From Microvirga massiliensis (GTDB taxonomy: Bacteria; Pseudomonadota; Alphaproteobacteria; Rhizobiales; Beijerinckiaceae), in contig NZ_LN811369.1 in the NCBI RefSeq assembly GCF_001006805.1, forward strand, positions 1 through 32,806: DNA of 32,806 bases, in the 5' to 3' direction. Below are positions 7,432-15,737 of the stretch, one piece after another. Both the position numbers and the translations under genes were made by a program. The stretch's first letter is position 1, and the number at the start of each line of letters is the position of its first letter. A model generated the notes under the pieces. It made no database searches. It worked only from the letters and a program-made list of their open reading frames with translations, and was not told where the DNA came from.

Positions 7432-7464
7432 AAAAGGGGCGCGGCGCCGGAATCGCCGCTGCCC
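7432..7464 (-). terminator. Attenuator-like hairpin between cbbS and cbbX
   Basis: On the minus strand the sequence reads GGGC, a one-base bulge, GCGGCG, a 7-nt loop, CGCCGC, GCCC, then CUUUU: a 10-bp GC-rich stem (7437-7464) followed by a short U-run (7435-7432). That is a weak intrinsic terminator or mRNA 3' stabiliser inside the operon, about 90 bp after cbbS and just before the cbbX ribosome site. Partial read-through would make RuBisCO more abundant than its activase. Confidence 0.5.
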
Positions 7465-7553
7465 AAGGTGCCGGGGAGCCGTTCGAGCGCGCGCTGGCGC
7501 TGCTCCGAGAGCGTGGGAGAACCGCATCAGCGCCCCGGATTCGAATGCCGGAA

Positions 7554-7949
7554 TCAGGGCGCCTGCACGCGCGTGGTGTAGCGCAGGCCGCGTCCGCCGA
7601 TCTCCTGCCTGTCAAGAACGAAAGCCGGCTCGGGTTGCGGGCGGTTCACGATGAAGGAGATCCGCACGGATTCCCAGCCGTGGCTCGCGTCGAAGCCGGA
7701 AAGCCGGATATAGCAGCGGTCGCCATAGACCTTGCGGCACTCGGCCAGCTCCATCATCACCGCCGCCGCATCCTTGATGTCGAACATCGGCATGCCCCAC
7801 ATCTCCCAATAGGTGTTGCGGGGATGAGGGTCTTCCGCGAATTCGATGTTCACGGCCCAGCCCTGATCAATGCAATACTGGACTTGTGCGTGGATCTGCT
7901 GGTCGGTGAGGTCCGGCAGGAACGAGAAACAACCTTGCGTGACTCTCAT
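7554..7949 (-). CDS. cbbS: RuBisCO small subunit, form IC (red type)
   Basis: The small subunit has 131 residues, starting MRVTQGCFSFLPDLTD and including NTYWEMWGMPMFD and the CYIRLSGFDA strand. The C-terminal extension (QPEPAFVLDRQEIGGRGLRY) forms the extra beta-hairpin of red-type enzymes and is absent from green-type small subunits. The ATG at 7949 has a GGAGAG site upstream. The frame is open to 8066, but that part overlaps cbbL. The gene lies 11 bp after cbbL, so the two subunits are co-transcribed. Confidence 0.96.
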   Translation of the reverse strand: MRVTQGCFSFLPDLTDQQIHAQVQYCIDQGWAVNIEFAEDPHPRNTYWEMWGMPMFDIKDAAAVMMELAECRKVYGDRCYIRLSGFDASHGWESVRISFIVNRPQPEPAFVLDRQEIGGRGLRYTTRVQAP

Positions 7950-7960
7950 GGGATCTCTCC

Positions 7961-9427
7961 TTACTCGGCCGCCGTCGCGGTGGGAACAAAGTCGGGGGTA
8001 TCGGTCGAGGCGTAGTTGAAGGTCACGTCCTTCCAGGTGTCGAGCGCCTGGCGCAGGGGCAGGCAATGCCTGGCTGCCTCGGCGAGGATCTCGGGCCCCT
8101 CGTTGACGAAATCCCGACCCTCGTTACGAGCGAGGATCATGGCTTCCAGCGCGACACGGTTGGCCGTCGCGCCAGCCTGGATGCCCATCGGGTGACCGAT
8201 GGTGCCACCCCCGAATTGCAGCACCACGTCCTCACCGAGGTGGTCGAGAAGCTGGTGCATCTGGCCGGCATGGATTCCGCCGGACGCAACCGGCATGAGC
8301 TTGTTCAGCGAAGCCCAGTGCTGGTCGAAGAACACCCCGTGCTCGAGTTGCATCGGGTTGTAGTCCTCGCGGCAGATGTCGTAGTAGCCGCGGGTCGTCT
8401 TCGGGTCGCCCTCGAGCTTGCCGACGACGGTCCCGGCATGGATGTGATCGACGCCGGCAAGCCGCATCCATTTGGCGATGACGCGAAACGACACGCCATG
8501 GGTCTTCTGGCGCGTATAGGTGGAATGCCCGGCCCGATGAAGGTGCAGGATCATGTCGTTCCTGCGCGCCCATTTCGCCATCGACTGGATCGCCGTGTAG
8601 CCGATCACGAGATCGATCATGACGATCACCGAGCCGAGTTCCTTCGCGAACGCGGCGCGCTCGTACATGTCCTCCATCGTCGCAGCCGTGACGTTGAGAT
8701 AGGTGCCCTTCACCTCGCCCGTCGCAGCCTGCGCCTTGTTGACGGCTTCCATGCAGTAGAGAAAACGATCGCGCCAATGCATGAAGGGCTGCGAGTTGAT
8801 GTTCTCGTCGTCCTTGGTGAAATCGAGCCCGCCCTTCAGGGCCTCGTAGACGACGCGACCGTAATTGCGTCCGGACAATCCGAGCTTCGGCTTCACGGTC
8901 GCGCCGAGAAGGGGCCGGCCGAACTTGTCGAGACGCTCGCGCTCGACCACGATCCCGGTCGCCGGCCCCTGGAACGTCTTCACGTAGGCGACCGGCAGGC
9001 GCATGTCCTCGAGGCGCAGCGCCTTCAAGGGCTTGAAGCCGAAGACATTGCCGATGATCGAGGCCGAGAGATTGGCGATCGAGCCCGGCTCGAACAGGTC
9101 GAGATCGTAGGCGATGTATGCGAAATAGGAGCCTGGGCTGTTCGGGACCGGATCCACCCTGTAGCACTTGGCGCGGTATTTCTCGCAGGCGGTAAGCCGG
9201 TCGGTCCAGACCACCGTCCAGGTCGCCGTCGAAGATTCTCCCGCCACGGCAGCGGCAGCCTCGATCGGATCGACACCATCCTGCGGCGTCACCCGGAACA
9301 GAGCGATGAGATTCGTGTCCTTGGGCTCGTAGTCGGGCTCCCAGTACCCCATCTTGCGGTATTCCAGGACGCCCGACTTGTAGCGTTCCTTACCGGTCAC
9401 AGTCTTGGCTCTGATATCCAGGTCCAT
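7961..9427 (-). CDS. cbbL: RuBisCO large subunit, form IC (red type)
   Basis: The catalytic subunit of 488 residues carboxylates ribulose 1,5-bisphosphate. The active site is complete: Lys179 in TVKPKLGLS, the carbamylated Lys205 with metal ligands Asp207 and Glu208 in GGLDFTKDDENINS, HRAGH at 297-301, and mobile loop 6 with Lys337 (VVGKLEGD). The length and the MDLDIRAKTVTGKERYKSGV start fit the red-type form I clade, which agrees with the neighbouring cbbX and the small subunit's C-terminal extension. The ATG at 9427 has GGAG six bases upstream. It is the fourth gene of the operon, 138 bp after the transketolase gene. Confidence 0.97.
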   Translation of the reverse strand: MDLDIRAKTVTGKERYKSGVLEYRKMGYWEPDYEPKDTNLIALFRVTPQDGVDPIEAAAAVAGESSTATWTVVWTDRLTACEKYRAKCYRVDPVPNSPGSYFAYIAYDLDLFEPGSIANLSASIIGNVFGFKPLKALRLEDMRLPVAYVKTFQGPATGIVVERERLDKFGRPLLGATVKPKLGLSGRNYGRVVYEALKGGLDFTKDDENINSQPFMHWRDRFLYCMEAVNKAQAATGEVKGTYLNVTAATMEDMYERAAFAKELGSVIVMIDLVIGYTAIQSMAKWARRNDMILHLHRAGHSTYTRQKTHGVSFRVIAKWMRLAGVDHIHAGTVVGKLEGDPKTTRGYYDICREDYNPMQLEHGVFFDQHWASLNKLMPVASGGIHAGQMHQLLDHLGEDVVLQFGGGTIGHPMGIQAGATANRVALEAMILARNEGRDFVNEGPEILAEAARHCLPLRQALDTWKDVTFNYASTDTPDFVPTATAAE

Positions 9428-9565
9428 GGCTAACTCCTGTTCGTTCGGCTTGCTCGCGGATCCGGCGTTACGCGGCAGGGGTGAAGGTGATGGAATGCAA
9501 GCAGCTCCCGTTCATTGCGCCCGAGAGCCGTCCTCGCTGCGCTATGCATGTCTCAGCTCCGCCGA

Positions 9566-11572
9566 TCATCGAGCCCGCTCCATCGTTCGGAGCGCTGCAT
9601 CGACGACGGCATCGGCCGTGATTCCGAAGTGGCAATAGAGATCGGAGGCAGGCGCCGAAGCACCGAAGCCCTGCATTCCGACGAAGGAGCCGCCCTCCCC
9701 GATCCAGCGGTCCCATCCGAAGCGTGCGGCCGCCTCGATAGCTATCCGCGGCGCCTTGCCGAGAACACGGCTGCGATAGGTTTCGTCCTGAGTCTCGAAC
9801 AACTCCCAGGACGGCATCGACACGACGGCCGCATTCAGGCCTTCGCCAGCCAAGCGATCCGCTGCCGCAAGGGCGATCTCGACTTCCGAGCCCGTCGCCA
9901 GCAGGGTGACGTCACGGGCGCCCTCTCCGTTTCGCAGTACGTATCCGCCGCGCGTACAGAGATTCTCATTGCTCTTCTGGGTCCGAATCGTCGGAAGGTT
10001 CTGGCGCGACAGGCAAAGGACGGAGGGTGTCTCCCGGCTCTGGAGAGCGATCTCCCAGCACTCTGCGGTTTCAACCGCATCGGCCGGCCGGAACACGTAC
10101 AGATTCGGGGTCGCCCGGAGCATCGCCAGATGCTCGATCGGTTGGTGCGTCGGGCCATCCTCTCCCAGGCCGATCGAGTCGTGCGTCAGCACGTAGATGA
10201 CGCGAAGGCCCATGAGCGCCGAAAGGCGAATGGCGCCGCGCGCATAATCGGAGAAGACCAGAAACGTCCCACCGTAAGGAATGAAACCGCCATGGAGCGC
10301 GATGCCGTTCATGGCTGCCGCCATGCCGTGCTCGCGAACGCCGTAGCGGATGTAGCGTCCGCCGAACCGATCCTTCTGCACCGAGTCCAGATTCGGGGTA
10401 ATCGTCAGATTCGAGTGGGTGAGGTCGGCCGAGCCGCCGATCGTCAGATCCGTTGCGCCGTTGACGATCGCGAGCGCCATCTCCGACGCCTTGCGCGTCG
10501 CGACGCTCGGCTTGGCTTCGACCAGGGCGCGCTTGTGCTCGTGAAGCCGTTCGTAGACAACATCCGGCACCTCACCCGAAAGTGCATTCAGGAAGTCCGC
10601 ACGCGTCGGGGCCTCGGCTAGTCTTGCTTCCCATTGCTCGCGCAACGCGCGGCCGCGCTCACCAGCCCGGCGCCAGGCGGCCAGAATCGCATCGGGAATT
10701 TCGAAAGGCGGGTGGCTCCATCCGAGGCGTTCACGCGCACCGGCGATTTCAGCCGCACCCAGGGGCGCACCATGAACCGCCTCGGTACCCTGCCGGTTCG
10801 GCGCTCCGTAGCCGATGACCGTGCGGCAGGCGATCAATGACGGACGATGCGTCGCCTGTGCGAGCCGGATTGCTTCCTCGACTTCATCCGGCGCATGCCC
10901 GTTGACGCTCTGCACGTGCCAGCCCGAGGCGGCAAAGCGGGCGATCTGGTCCGTCGACGTGGACAGCGACGTCGGACCATCGATGGAAATCCCGTTGTCG
11001 TCCCAGAGGACGATCAACCGTCCCAGACCGACATGGCCCGCGAAGTCGATCGCCTCGTGGCTGATGCCCTCCATGAGGCAGCCGTCGCCGGCGATGACAT
11101 AGGTATAGTGATCGACCAGGGAATCGCCGTAGCGCGCGTTCAGCATCCGCTCCGTAAGCGCCATACCTACGGCCGTCGTGATGCCCTGCCCCAAAGGACC
11201 CGTCGTGGTCTCCACGCCCCGTGTCACGAAGTTCTCGGGGTGTCCGGGCGTCAGCGAGCCGAGCTGCCGGAACCGCTTCAGCTCATCGAGCGTCACGTGC
11301 TCGTATCCAGTAAGATGCAGGAGCGCGTAGAGCAGCATCGAGCCGTGGCCGGCCGAAAGGACGAAGCGATCCCGGTCCGGCCAGTCGGGCTTCGACGGAT
11401 CGAATTTCAGGAACTGCGTGAACAGCACGGTTGCTGCATCCGCTATGCCCATCGGCATTCCCGGATGGCCGGACTTCGCCTGCTCGACGGCATCCATGGC
11501 AAGCGCCCGCACGGCGTTGGCAAGGGTCGCGCGAGTCACTGTCGGCTCGATGGACGGCAGGTGAATGTTCAT
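9566..11572 (-). CDS. cbbT: Transketolase
   Basis: A thiamine diphosphate enzyme of 668 residues that moves two-carbon units between sugar phosphates in RuBP regeneration. The TPP/metal motif is GDGCLMEGISHEAIDFAGHVGLG with ...DDNGISIDG (about residues 153-185). SGHPGMPMG near residue 35 and the catalytic-base region GVREHGMAAAMNGIALHGG in the pyrimidine domain are present. The C-terminal domain is complete (VSMPSWELFE; SFVGMQGFGASAPA). Length is standard for TktA. The ATG start at 11572 lies 18 bp after the cbbP stop. Confidence 0.95.
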   Translation of the reverse strand: MNIHLPSIEPTVTRATLANAVRALAMDAVEQAKSGHPGMPMGIADAATVLFTQFLKFDPSKPDWPDRDRFVLSAGHGSMLLYALLHLTGYEHVTLDELKRFRQLGSLTPGHPENFVTRGVETTTGPLGQGITTAVGMALTERMLNARYGDSLVDHYTYVIAGDGCLMEGISHEAIDFAGHVGLGRLIVLWDDNGISIDGPTSLSTSTDQIARFAASGWHVQSVNGHAPDEVEEAIRLAQATHRPSLIACRTVIGYGAPNRQGTEAVHGAPLGAAEIAGARERLGWSHPPFEIPDAILAAWRRAGERGRALREQWEARLAEAPTRADFLNALSGEVPDVVYERLHEHKRALVEAKPSVATRKASEMALAIVNGATDLTIGGSADLTHSNLTITPNLDSVQKDRFGGRYIRYGVREHGMAAAMNGIALHGGFIPYGGTFLVFSDYARGAIRLSALMGLRVIYVLTHDSIGLGEDGPTHQPIEHLAMLRATPNLYVFRPADAVETAECWEIALQSRETPSVLCLSRQNLPTIRTQKSNENLCTRGGYVLRNGEGARDVTLLATGSEVEIALAAADRLAGEGLNAAVVSMPSWELFETQDETYRSRVLGKAPRIAIEAAARFGWDRWIGEGGSFVGMQGFGASAPASDLYCHFGITADAVVDAALRTMERAR

Positions 11573-11590
11573 GGCTTCCGGTATCCAGTC

Positions 11591-12466
11591 TCAGAGCATG
11601 CGGCGCCGGCGCTCGACGAGCTGCAGGATCATCGGCGTGAGGATGAGCTGCATCGCGAGATCGAGCTTGCCGCCCGGGATGACGATGGAGTTCGCCCGCG
11701 ACATGAAGCTGTCGTGGAGCATCGAGAGCAGGTACGGAAAGTCGAGTCCGCGCGGATTGCGGAAGCGGATCACGACCATGGATTCGTCGAGGGTCGGAAT
11801 CCAGCGGGCGATGAACGGATTGGAGGTATCAACCGTCGGCACCCGCTGAAAATTGATGTCCGTCTCCGTGAATTGCGGGCAGATGTAATGTATGTAGTCC
11901 GGCATCCGCCGCAGGATGGTGTCGGTGACGGCCCCGGTGGAATAGCCCCGCGTAGCCCGGTCACGGTGGATCTTCTGGATCCATTCGAGATTGATGACCG
12001 GCACGACCCCGATCTTGAGATCGGCATAGCGGGCAATGTTCACCGTCTCGGTGACAATGGCGCCGTGAAGGCCTTCATAGAACAGGAGATCGGTATTCTC
12101 CGGGAGCGGCTCCCAATCCGTGAAGGTGCCGGGCGCAGCGTTGTAGAGCTTCGCCTCCTTGTCGTCATGCACGTAGCGCCGCATCCGGCCGGTGCCGCAC
12201 TCGCCATATTCGCGAAACACATCCTCGAGCTCTTCGAGGAGATTGGCGCGCAGCCCGAAATGACTGAAGTTGTTGTTGCCGCTCCTTGCCTCCGCAGTCA
12301 TCACCTCCCGCATCTCGACGCGATTGTAGCGATGGAAGGCATCACCCTCGATGAAGGCGGCATTGACCTTCTCGCGCCGGAAGATCTGCTCGAACGTATT
12401 CTTGACCGAAGTCGTGCCGGCGCCTGATGAGCCGGTCACGGAAATGATGGGGTGCTTCGTCGACAT
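11591..12466 (-). CDS. cbbP: Phosphoribulokinase
   Basis: A 291-residue, proteobacterial-type (class I, octameric, allosteric) phosphoribulokinase that makes ribulose 1,5-bisphosphate from ribulose 5-phosphate and ATP. The P-loop is GSSGAGTTS (residues 12-20). FIEGDAFHRYNR follows, then FYEGLHGA as Walker B-like motif and the IQKIHRDRATRGYS segment carrying catalytic/allosteric arginines. The ATG at 12466 gives the normal N-terminus (MSTKHPIISVTGSSGAGTTS). A GTG at 12484 would overlap the cbbF stop by 4 bp and add six residues, and neither choice has a strong ribosome site. It is the second gene of the operon. Confidence 0.95.
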   Translation of the reverse strand: MSTKHPIISVTGSSGAGTTSVKNTFEQIFRREKVNAAFIEGDAFHRYNRVEMREVMTAEARSGNNNFSHFGLRANLLEELEDVFREYGECGTGRMRRYVHDDKEAKLYNAAPGTFTDWEPLPENTDLLFYEGLHGAIVTETVNIARYADLKIGVVPVINLEWIQKIHRDRATRGYSTGAVTDTILRRMPDYIHYICPQFTETDINFQRVPTVDTSNPFIARWIPTLDESMVVIRFRNPRGLDFPYLLSMLHDSFMSRANSIVIPGGKLDLAMQLILTPMILQLVERRRRML

Positions 12467-12480
12467 CGCTGATTCCGAAT

Positions 12481-13527
12481 TCACGCGCGGAGGAGACCGC
12501 GCCGCCCGAAGAGCGGCGAGAGTTCAGACGGACCGCACGGCTCCCTGTGATAGCGCCGGATCCGTGCGACCTTCTCGGCTGATCCAAAGACCAGAGGCGT
12601 GCGTTGATGCAGAGAGGCGGGCCGGATGTCCAGGATGCGCTCGACGCAATCCGTAGCCGCTCCACCTGCCTGTTCCATGAGGAAGGCAATCGGATTAGCC
12701 TCATAGACGAGACGCAAGCGACCATTCTGGTAGTTCTTTCGTTGATCTGCCGGGTAGAGGAACACGCCGCCCCGCATGAGAATGCGGTACGCCTCGGCCA
12801 CGAGTGAGGCGATCCAGCGCATGTTGAAATCCTTTCCCCGCGGACCTTCGGCGCCTTGCAGACAGTCGTTCACGTAAGAGCGGATCGGTTCGGCCCAGTA
12901 CCTTTGGTTCGAGATGTTGATCGCGAATTCCTGGGCGCTCACGGGCACGAAGACCTCGTCCAGCGCGAGACGGAAGGCCCCGATGGTCCGGTCGAGAATG
13001 AAAACCTGCACGCCCCGCCCAAGCGAAAGCACCAACGCCGTCTGCGGCCCATAGACGACGAATCCGGCCGCGAGCTGTGTGGAGCCTGTCTGCAGGAAGG
13101 CTTCGACCGGTCGTGTCACGCCCTGTGGATGCGCCCATACGATCGAGAAGATCGTGCCGATCGACACATTGGTGCTGATGTTGGACGAGCCGTCGAGAGG
13201 GTCGATGGCGACGGCGAGCGGCGCTTCCGGATCGAGAACAACGACGTCCTCGAGTTCCTCGGATGCCAAGACTGCTACCGGGGCATTGCGAAGTGCATCG
13301 ACGAGACGGTCATTGGCCATCACGTCGAGGACATGCTGCACGTCTCCATCGGAATTCGTGCGACCGCACCCGTTCCCGAGATCGCCCCCGAGACGACCAA
13401 GAGCAACAATTTCTCCAATACCGATCGCGGCTTTGGCGATGCTTGTCACGACGGATGCGACGCCACGGTCAGCGTCGGTAACGGCATCCTGAAAGAGTCG
13501 CTCGTCGAGGCGTGTCCCAATCGCCAT
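12481..13527 (-). CDS. cbbF: Fructose-1,6-bisphosphatase, class I
   Basis: A class I FBPase of 348 residues that makes fructose 6-phosphate (and possibly sedoheptulose 7-phosphate from its bisphosphate) for RuBP regeneration. The metal- and phosphate-binding motif AIDPLDGSSNISTNVSIGTIFSI is at about residues 106-128, with NEY-like substrate contacts in the ALDEVFVPVSAQEFAIN and YVNDCL segments. RGGVFLYPADQR and LMEQAGGAATD complete the C-terminal half. The ATG at 13527 has GGAGG about 8 bases upstream. It is the first gene of the operon, facing cbbR across 159 bp. Confidence 0.95.
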   Translation of the reverse strand: MAIGTRLDERLFQDAVTDADRGVASVVTSIAKAAIGIGEIVALGRLGGDLGNGCGRTNSDGDVQHVLDVMANDRLVDALRNAPVAVLASEELEDVVVLDPEAPLAVAIDPLDGSSNISTNVSIGTIFSIVWAHPQGVTRPVEAFLQTGSTQLAAGFVVYGPQTALVLSLGRGVQVFILDRTIGAFRLALDEVFVPVSAQEFAINISNQRYWAEPIRSYVNDCLQGAEGPRGKDFNMRWIASLVAEAYRILMRGGVFLYPADQRKNYQNGRLRLVYEANPIAFLMEQAGGAATDCVERILDIRPASLHQRTPLVFGSAEKVARIRRYHREPCGPSELSPLFGRRGLLRA

Positions 13528-13642
13528 CGTGGTCCTCCTCCCGTCCTTTGACGATTCGCCGTCTGCTTTGACCTTCGGCTCCGGAGAGCGATCGGGCTCG
13601 TCGACACAGCCACTATGCCTGCCGAGCTATGAGAAGGAAAAT

Positions 13643-13666
13643 TGAAAATAGTTGAAGGAAGCCTCA
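13643..13666. promoter_or_regulatory. CbbR operator, three TNA half-sites
   Basis: In the 159-bp cbbF-cbbR intergenic region, TGA (13643-13645), 7 bp, TGA (13653-13655), 8 bp and TCA (13664-13666) form an ordered TNA-N7-TNA-N8-TNA array. This matches the LysR-type TNA-N7/8-TNA sites known for CbbR. The first pair is also a T-N11-A box. The array ends 20 bp before the cbbR ATG, so CbbR binding would repress its own gene while activating the operon. The basal cbbF promoter was not resolved. Confidence 0.6.
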
Positions 13667-13686
13667 GAAAAATCTAACGTGCGGCC

Positions 13687-14652
13687 ATGAGGAACCTTAC
13701 CCTCAAACAACTTCAGGCCGTCGCGGCGGTCGCCCGTCTCGGGACGATCACGCGTGCCGCGCAGGAGCTTCACGTCACACCTGCAGCCTTGACCTCCCGG
13801 ATTCAGCAACTTGAGGACGAAGTAGGCCTAGTCCTCTTCGACCGGACCAACACAGGTCTGAAGATCACCGATGCCGGGCGCGAGATGCTCTCCGCCATCG
13901 ACAGCATCAATGTGGCCATCGAGGCCTGCATGGAACGGCTGGATGCCCTGAAGGGAGTCGCAGGTGGGCGCGTCGCGATCGGGGTGGTGTCGACCGCGAA
14001 ATATTTTGCCCCGCAGGCGATTGCCGGCTTCTCCCGCGAGCATCCAGCGGTCGAGATCAGCCTCCTGGTCGGCAATCGCGCGGAGACGATCGAATCCCTG
14101 CGTGAATACGACCTGGATCTTGCAATCATGGGCCGCCCTCCACACGATATGGCTGTCCAGGCAGAGCCGATCGGGGACCATCCCCTGGTCATCATCGCTC
14201 ATCCGGAACACCGGTTCGCCGACCGGCGTGGTCTCAAGCGTACCGACCTCGTCGACGAGGCCTTTTTGGCGCGTGAGGACGGCTCCGGCACACGCACGGT
14301 GTTCGAGGAATTCATGACCGGCCTGATGGTCCGGCGCCCGAGATTCGGCATTGATGTCGGGAGCAACGAGACGATCAAGCAGGCCGTCATGGCAGGCCTC
14401 GGGATCGCATTGATTTCCGGCCACACGGTTGCGGCCGAACTCACGGACGGTCGTCTCGTCATGCTCGATGTCGAGGGTCTGCCCGTGCGGCGGCGTTGGT
14501 TTGCCGTGCGCCGCTCCGACAAGGTCCTTGGACCCACCGCGACATCCCTCTGGCAGTTCGTCGTCGAGCGAGGCTCGAGTTATCTTCCTAAGCTCCCCGG
14601 TTCGGACGGCCTCTCGAAGGCTCGCGTCCGAACCGTGAAGCGGGATGAATGA
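13687..14652 (+). CDS. cbbR: CbbR, LysR-type regulator of the Calvin operon
   Basis: A LysR-family regulator of 321 residues. The N-terminal winged helix-turn-helix spans about residues 1-62 (LKQLQAVAAVARLGTITRAA then ELHVTPAALTSRIQQLEDE and LFDRTNTGLKITDAG). The remainder is the periplasmic-binding-like effector domain (from about residue 93, VAIGVVSTAKYFAP, through LVGNRAETIESL and AGLGIALISGHTV). CbbR proteins sense Calvin-cycle metabolites or redox state and activate cbb operons. Divergent position against cbbF and the operator array support the call. No strong ribosome site precedes the ATG at 13687, but the N-terminus fits the family exactly. Confidence 0.93.
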   Translation: MRNLTLKQLQAVAAVARLGTITRAAQELHVTPAALTSRIQQLEDEVGLVLFDRTNTGLKITDAGREMLSAIDSINVAIEACMERLDALKGVAGGRVAIGVVSTAKYFAPQAIAGFSREHPAVEISLLVGNRAETIESLREYDLDLAIMGRPPHDMAVQAEPIGDHPLVIIAHPEHRFADRRGLKRTDLVDEAFLAREDGSGTRTVFEEFMTGLMVRRPRFGIDVGSNETIKQAVMAGLGIALISGHTVAAELTDGRLVMLDVEGLPVRRRWFAVRRSDKVLGPTATSLWQFVVERGSSYLPKLPGSDGLSKARVRTVKRDE

Positions 14653-14974
14653 CCCTCGCCAGGCGTTATCCCCAGGCAATTCGCTCGAAAACGTCCAACG
14701 GGGAACCAACTCGCTCGGCGAACATTCGACTCGTAACCGGTCGTGGCATGCTAAAACTGTCACGAGAATCGAAGACCATTTCGGCTCGTGAGCCGAGAAG
14801 ATCGGGGTTCGATGAGCAGACGGGCTGATCCTAGGAAACCGGATCGCGGATCTCCGCCGCCCCTGACGAGTCGTCCCCCTCGCCTTTCCACTCAGGCATA
14901 TCTTCCACCTCGAGCGGCTCTGCGCGCCGCTCGGTCGGGTAGACCTGCGCAGATCTCAAAGCGGGAGCCAACCG
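14653..14974. other. cbbR-phoH intergenic region
   Basis: No convincing gene was found in this 322-bp gap. It holds a GGAAC (14702-14706), 16 bp, CATT (14723-14726) arrangement, one base from the EcfG promoter consensus and pointing toward phoH. It also holds a small palindrome TCGGCTC-GT-GAGCCGA (14781-14796) without a U-tract. Confidence 0.4.
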
Positions 14975-15709
14975 TTGAGCAAGCGTCACGACAAGCAGAG
15001 ACGTAAGACCCACCGCTCATTCGAATCCGCGCGGATCATCGAACTGCATGGGTCCAAATACGAGAGCGAACGCTCACCTCCGCCGATCCGGCCGCTCAAT
15101 CCGACTCAATCCGACTATCTCGATGCTCTCAAGACGAGCCCCCAGGTCGTGGTGCTCGGGCCCGCCGGAACGGGCAAGACCTGGATCGCAGCGACATATG
15201 CCGCCGACCTGTACCGCCAGCGCAGGATCGACAAGATCATTCTCACGCGTCCCAATGTCCCGTGCGGGCGATCTCTCGGTTACTTTCCGGGAACGATGGA
15301 GGAAAAGTTCGCGCCCTGGGCCGAGCCCGTCATTCAAGCCATCAAGGAGCGCATCGGCGCCGGAGCCTATGACATCGCATTGAAGAACGGAGACATCGAG
15401 CTGGTGCCCTTCGAAGTGATGCGCGGGCGATCTTGGAAAAGCGCCTTCATCCTTCTCGACGAGGCACAGAATGCAACGCCGGCCGAGATGAAGACATTTC
15501 TGACGCGCATCGGCGAAGACTCGACGATCGTCATCAATGGCGATGTGAGCCAGTGCGACCTGCGCGAGTCTTCCGGCCTGCGCACCGTCGTGCATCTCAT
15601 CAAGTCGCAGATGCTCCCGGTCCCAGTGATCGAATTCACACTCAACGACATCGTCCGCTCGGGCATCTGCGAGATGTGGGTGCGCGCGTTCGAGGAGGCG
15701 CGGCTTTAG
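14975..15709 (+). CDS. PhoH family ATPase (short form)
   Basis: A 244-residue P-loop ATPase of the short PhoH type (no KH or PIN domain), starting at TTG 14975 with GGGAG upstream. Walker A is VLGPAGTGKTW (residues 60-70). KIILTRPNVPCGRSLGYFPGTMEEKFAPW is the PhoH signature, and FILLDEAQNATPAEMKTFLTRIG is Walker B with sensor. The C-terminus FTLNDIVRSGICEMWVRAF is usual. PhoH proteins are thought to act as RNA helicase-like ATPases in phosphate or stress responses; the role of the short alphaproteobacterial form is not established. The first 40 residues are basic and variable. The gene stands alone downstream of cbbR on the same strand and is followed by REP-like palindromes. Confidence 0.85.
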   Translation: MSKRHDKQRRKTHRSFESARIIELHGSKYESERSPPPIRPLNPTQSDYLDALKTSPQVVVLGPAGTGKTWIAATYAADLYRQRRIDKIILTRPNVPCGRSLGYFPGTMEEKFAPWAEPVIQAIKERIGAGAYDIALKNGDIELVPFEVMRGRSWKSAFILLDEAQNATPAEMKTFLTRIGEDSTIVINGDVSQCDLRESSGLRTVVHLIKSQMLPVPVIEFTLNDIVRSGICEMWVRAFEEARL

Positions 15710-15737
15710 CAGTTCCTGCGATATCGCGTTATACTTC

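Noticed and set aside
8066..9433. 455-codon plus-strand frame opposite cbbL
   Set aside because: Antisense shadow of an unmistakable RuBisCO large subunit; no recognisable domain.
10847..12427. Long plus-strand open frame of 526 codons opposite transketolase and phosphoribulokinase
   Set aside because: It is antisense to two clearly real genes, spans their junction, and has arginine/histidine-rich composition typical of a shadow frame in GC-rich DNA.
4242..13527. Possibility that the RuBisCO large subunit is a form IV RuBisCO-like protein
   Set aside because: All catalytic lysines, the carbamylation site and loop 6 are intact, and cbbS, cbbX and phosphoribulokinase are present.
14831..15013. 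60-codon minus-strand frame overlapping the start of phoH
   Set aside because: Weak GTG start, no ribosome site and no recognisable family; kept only as a remote possibility.
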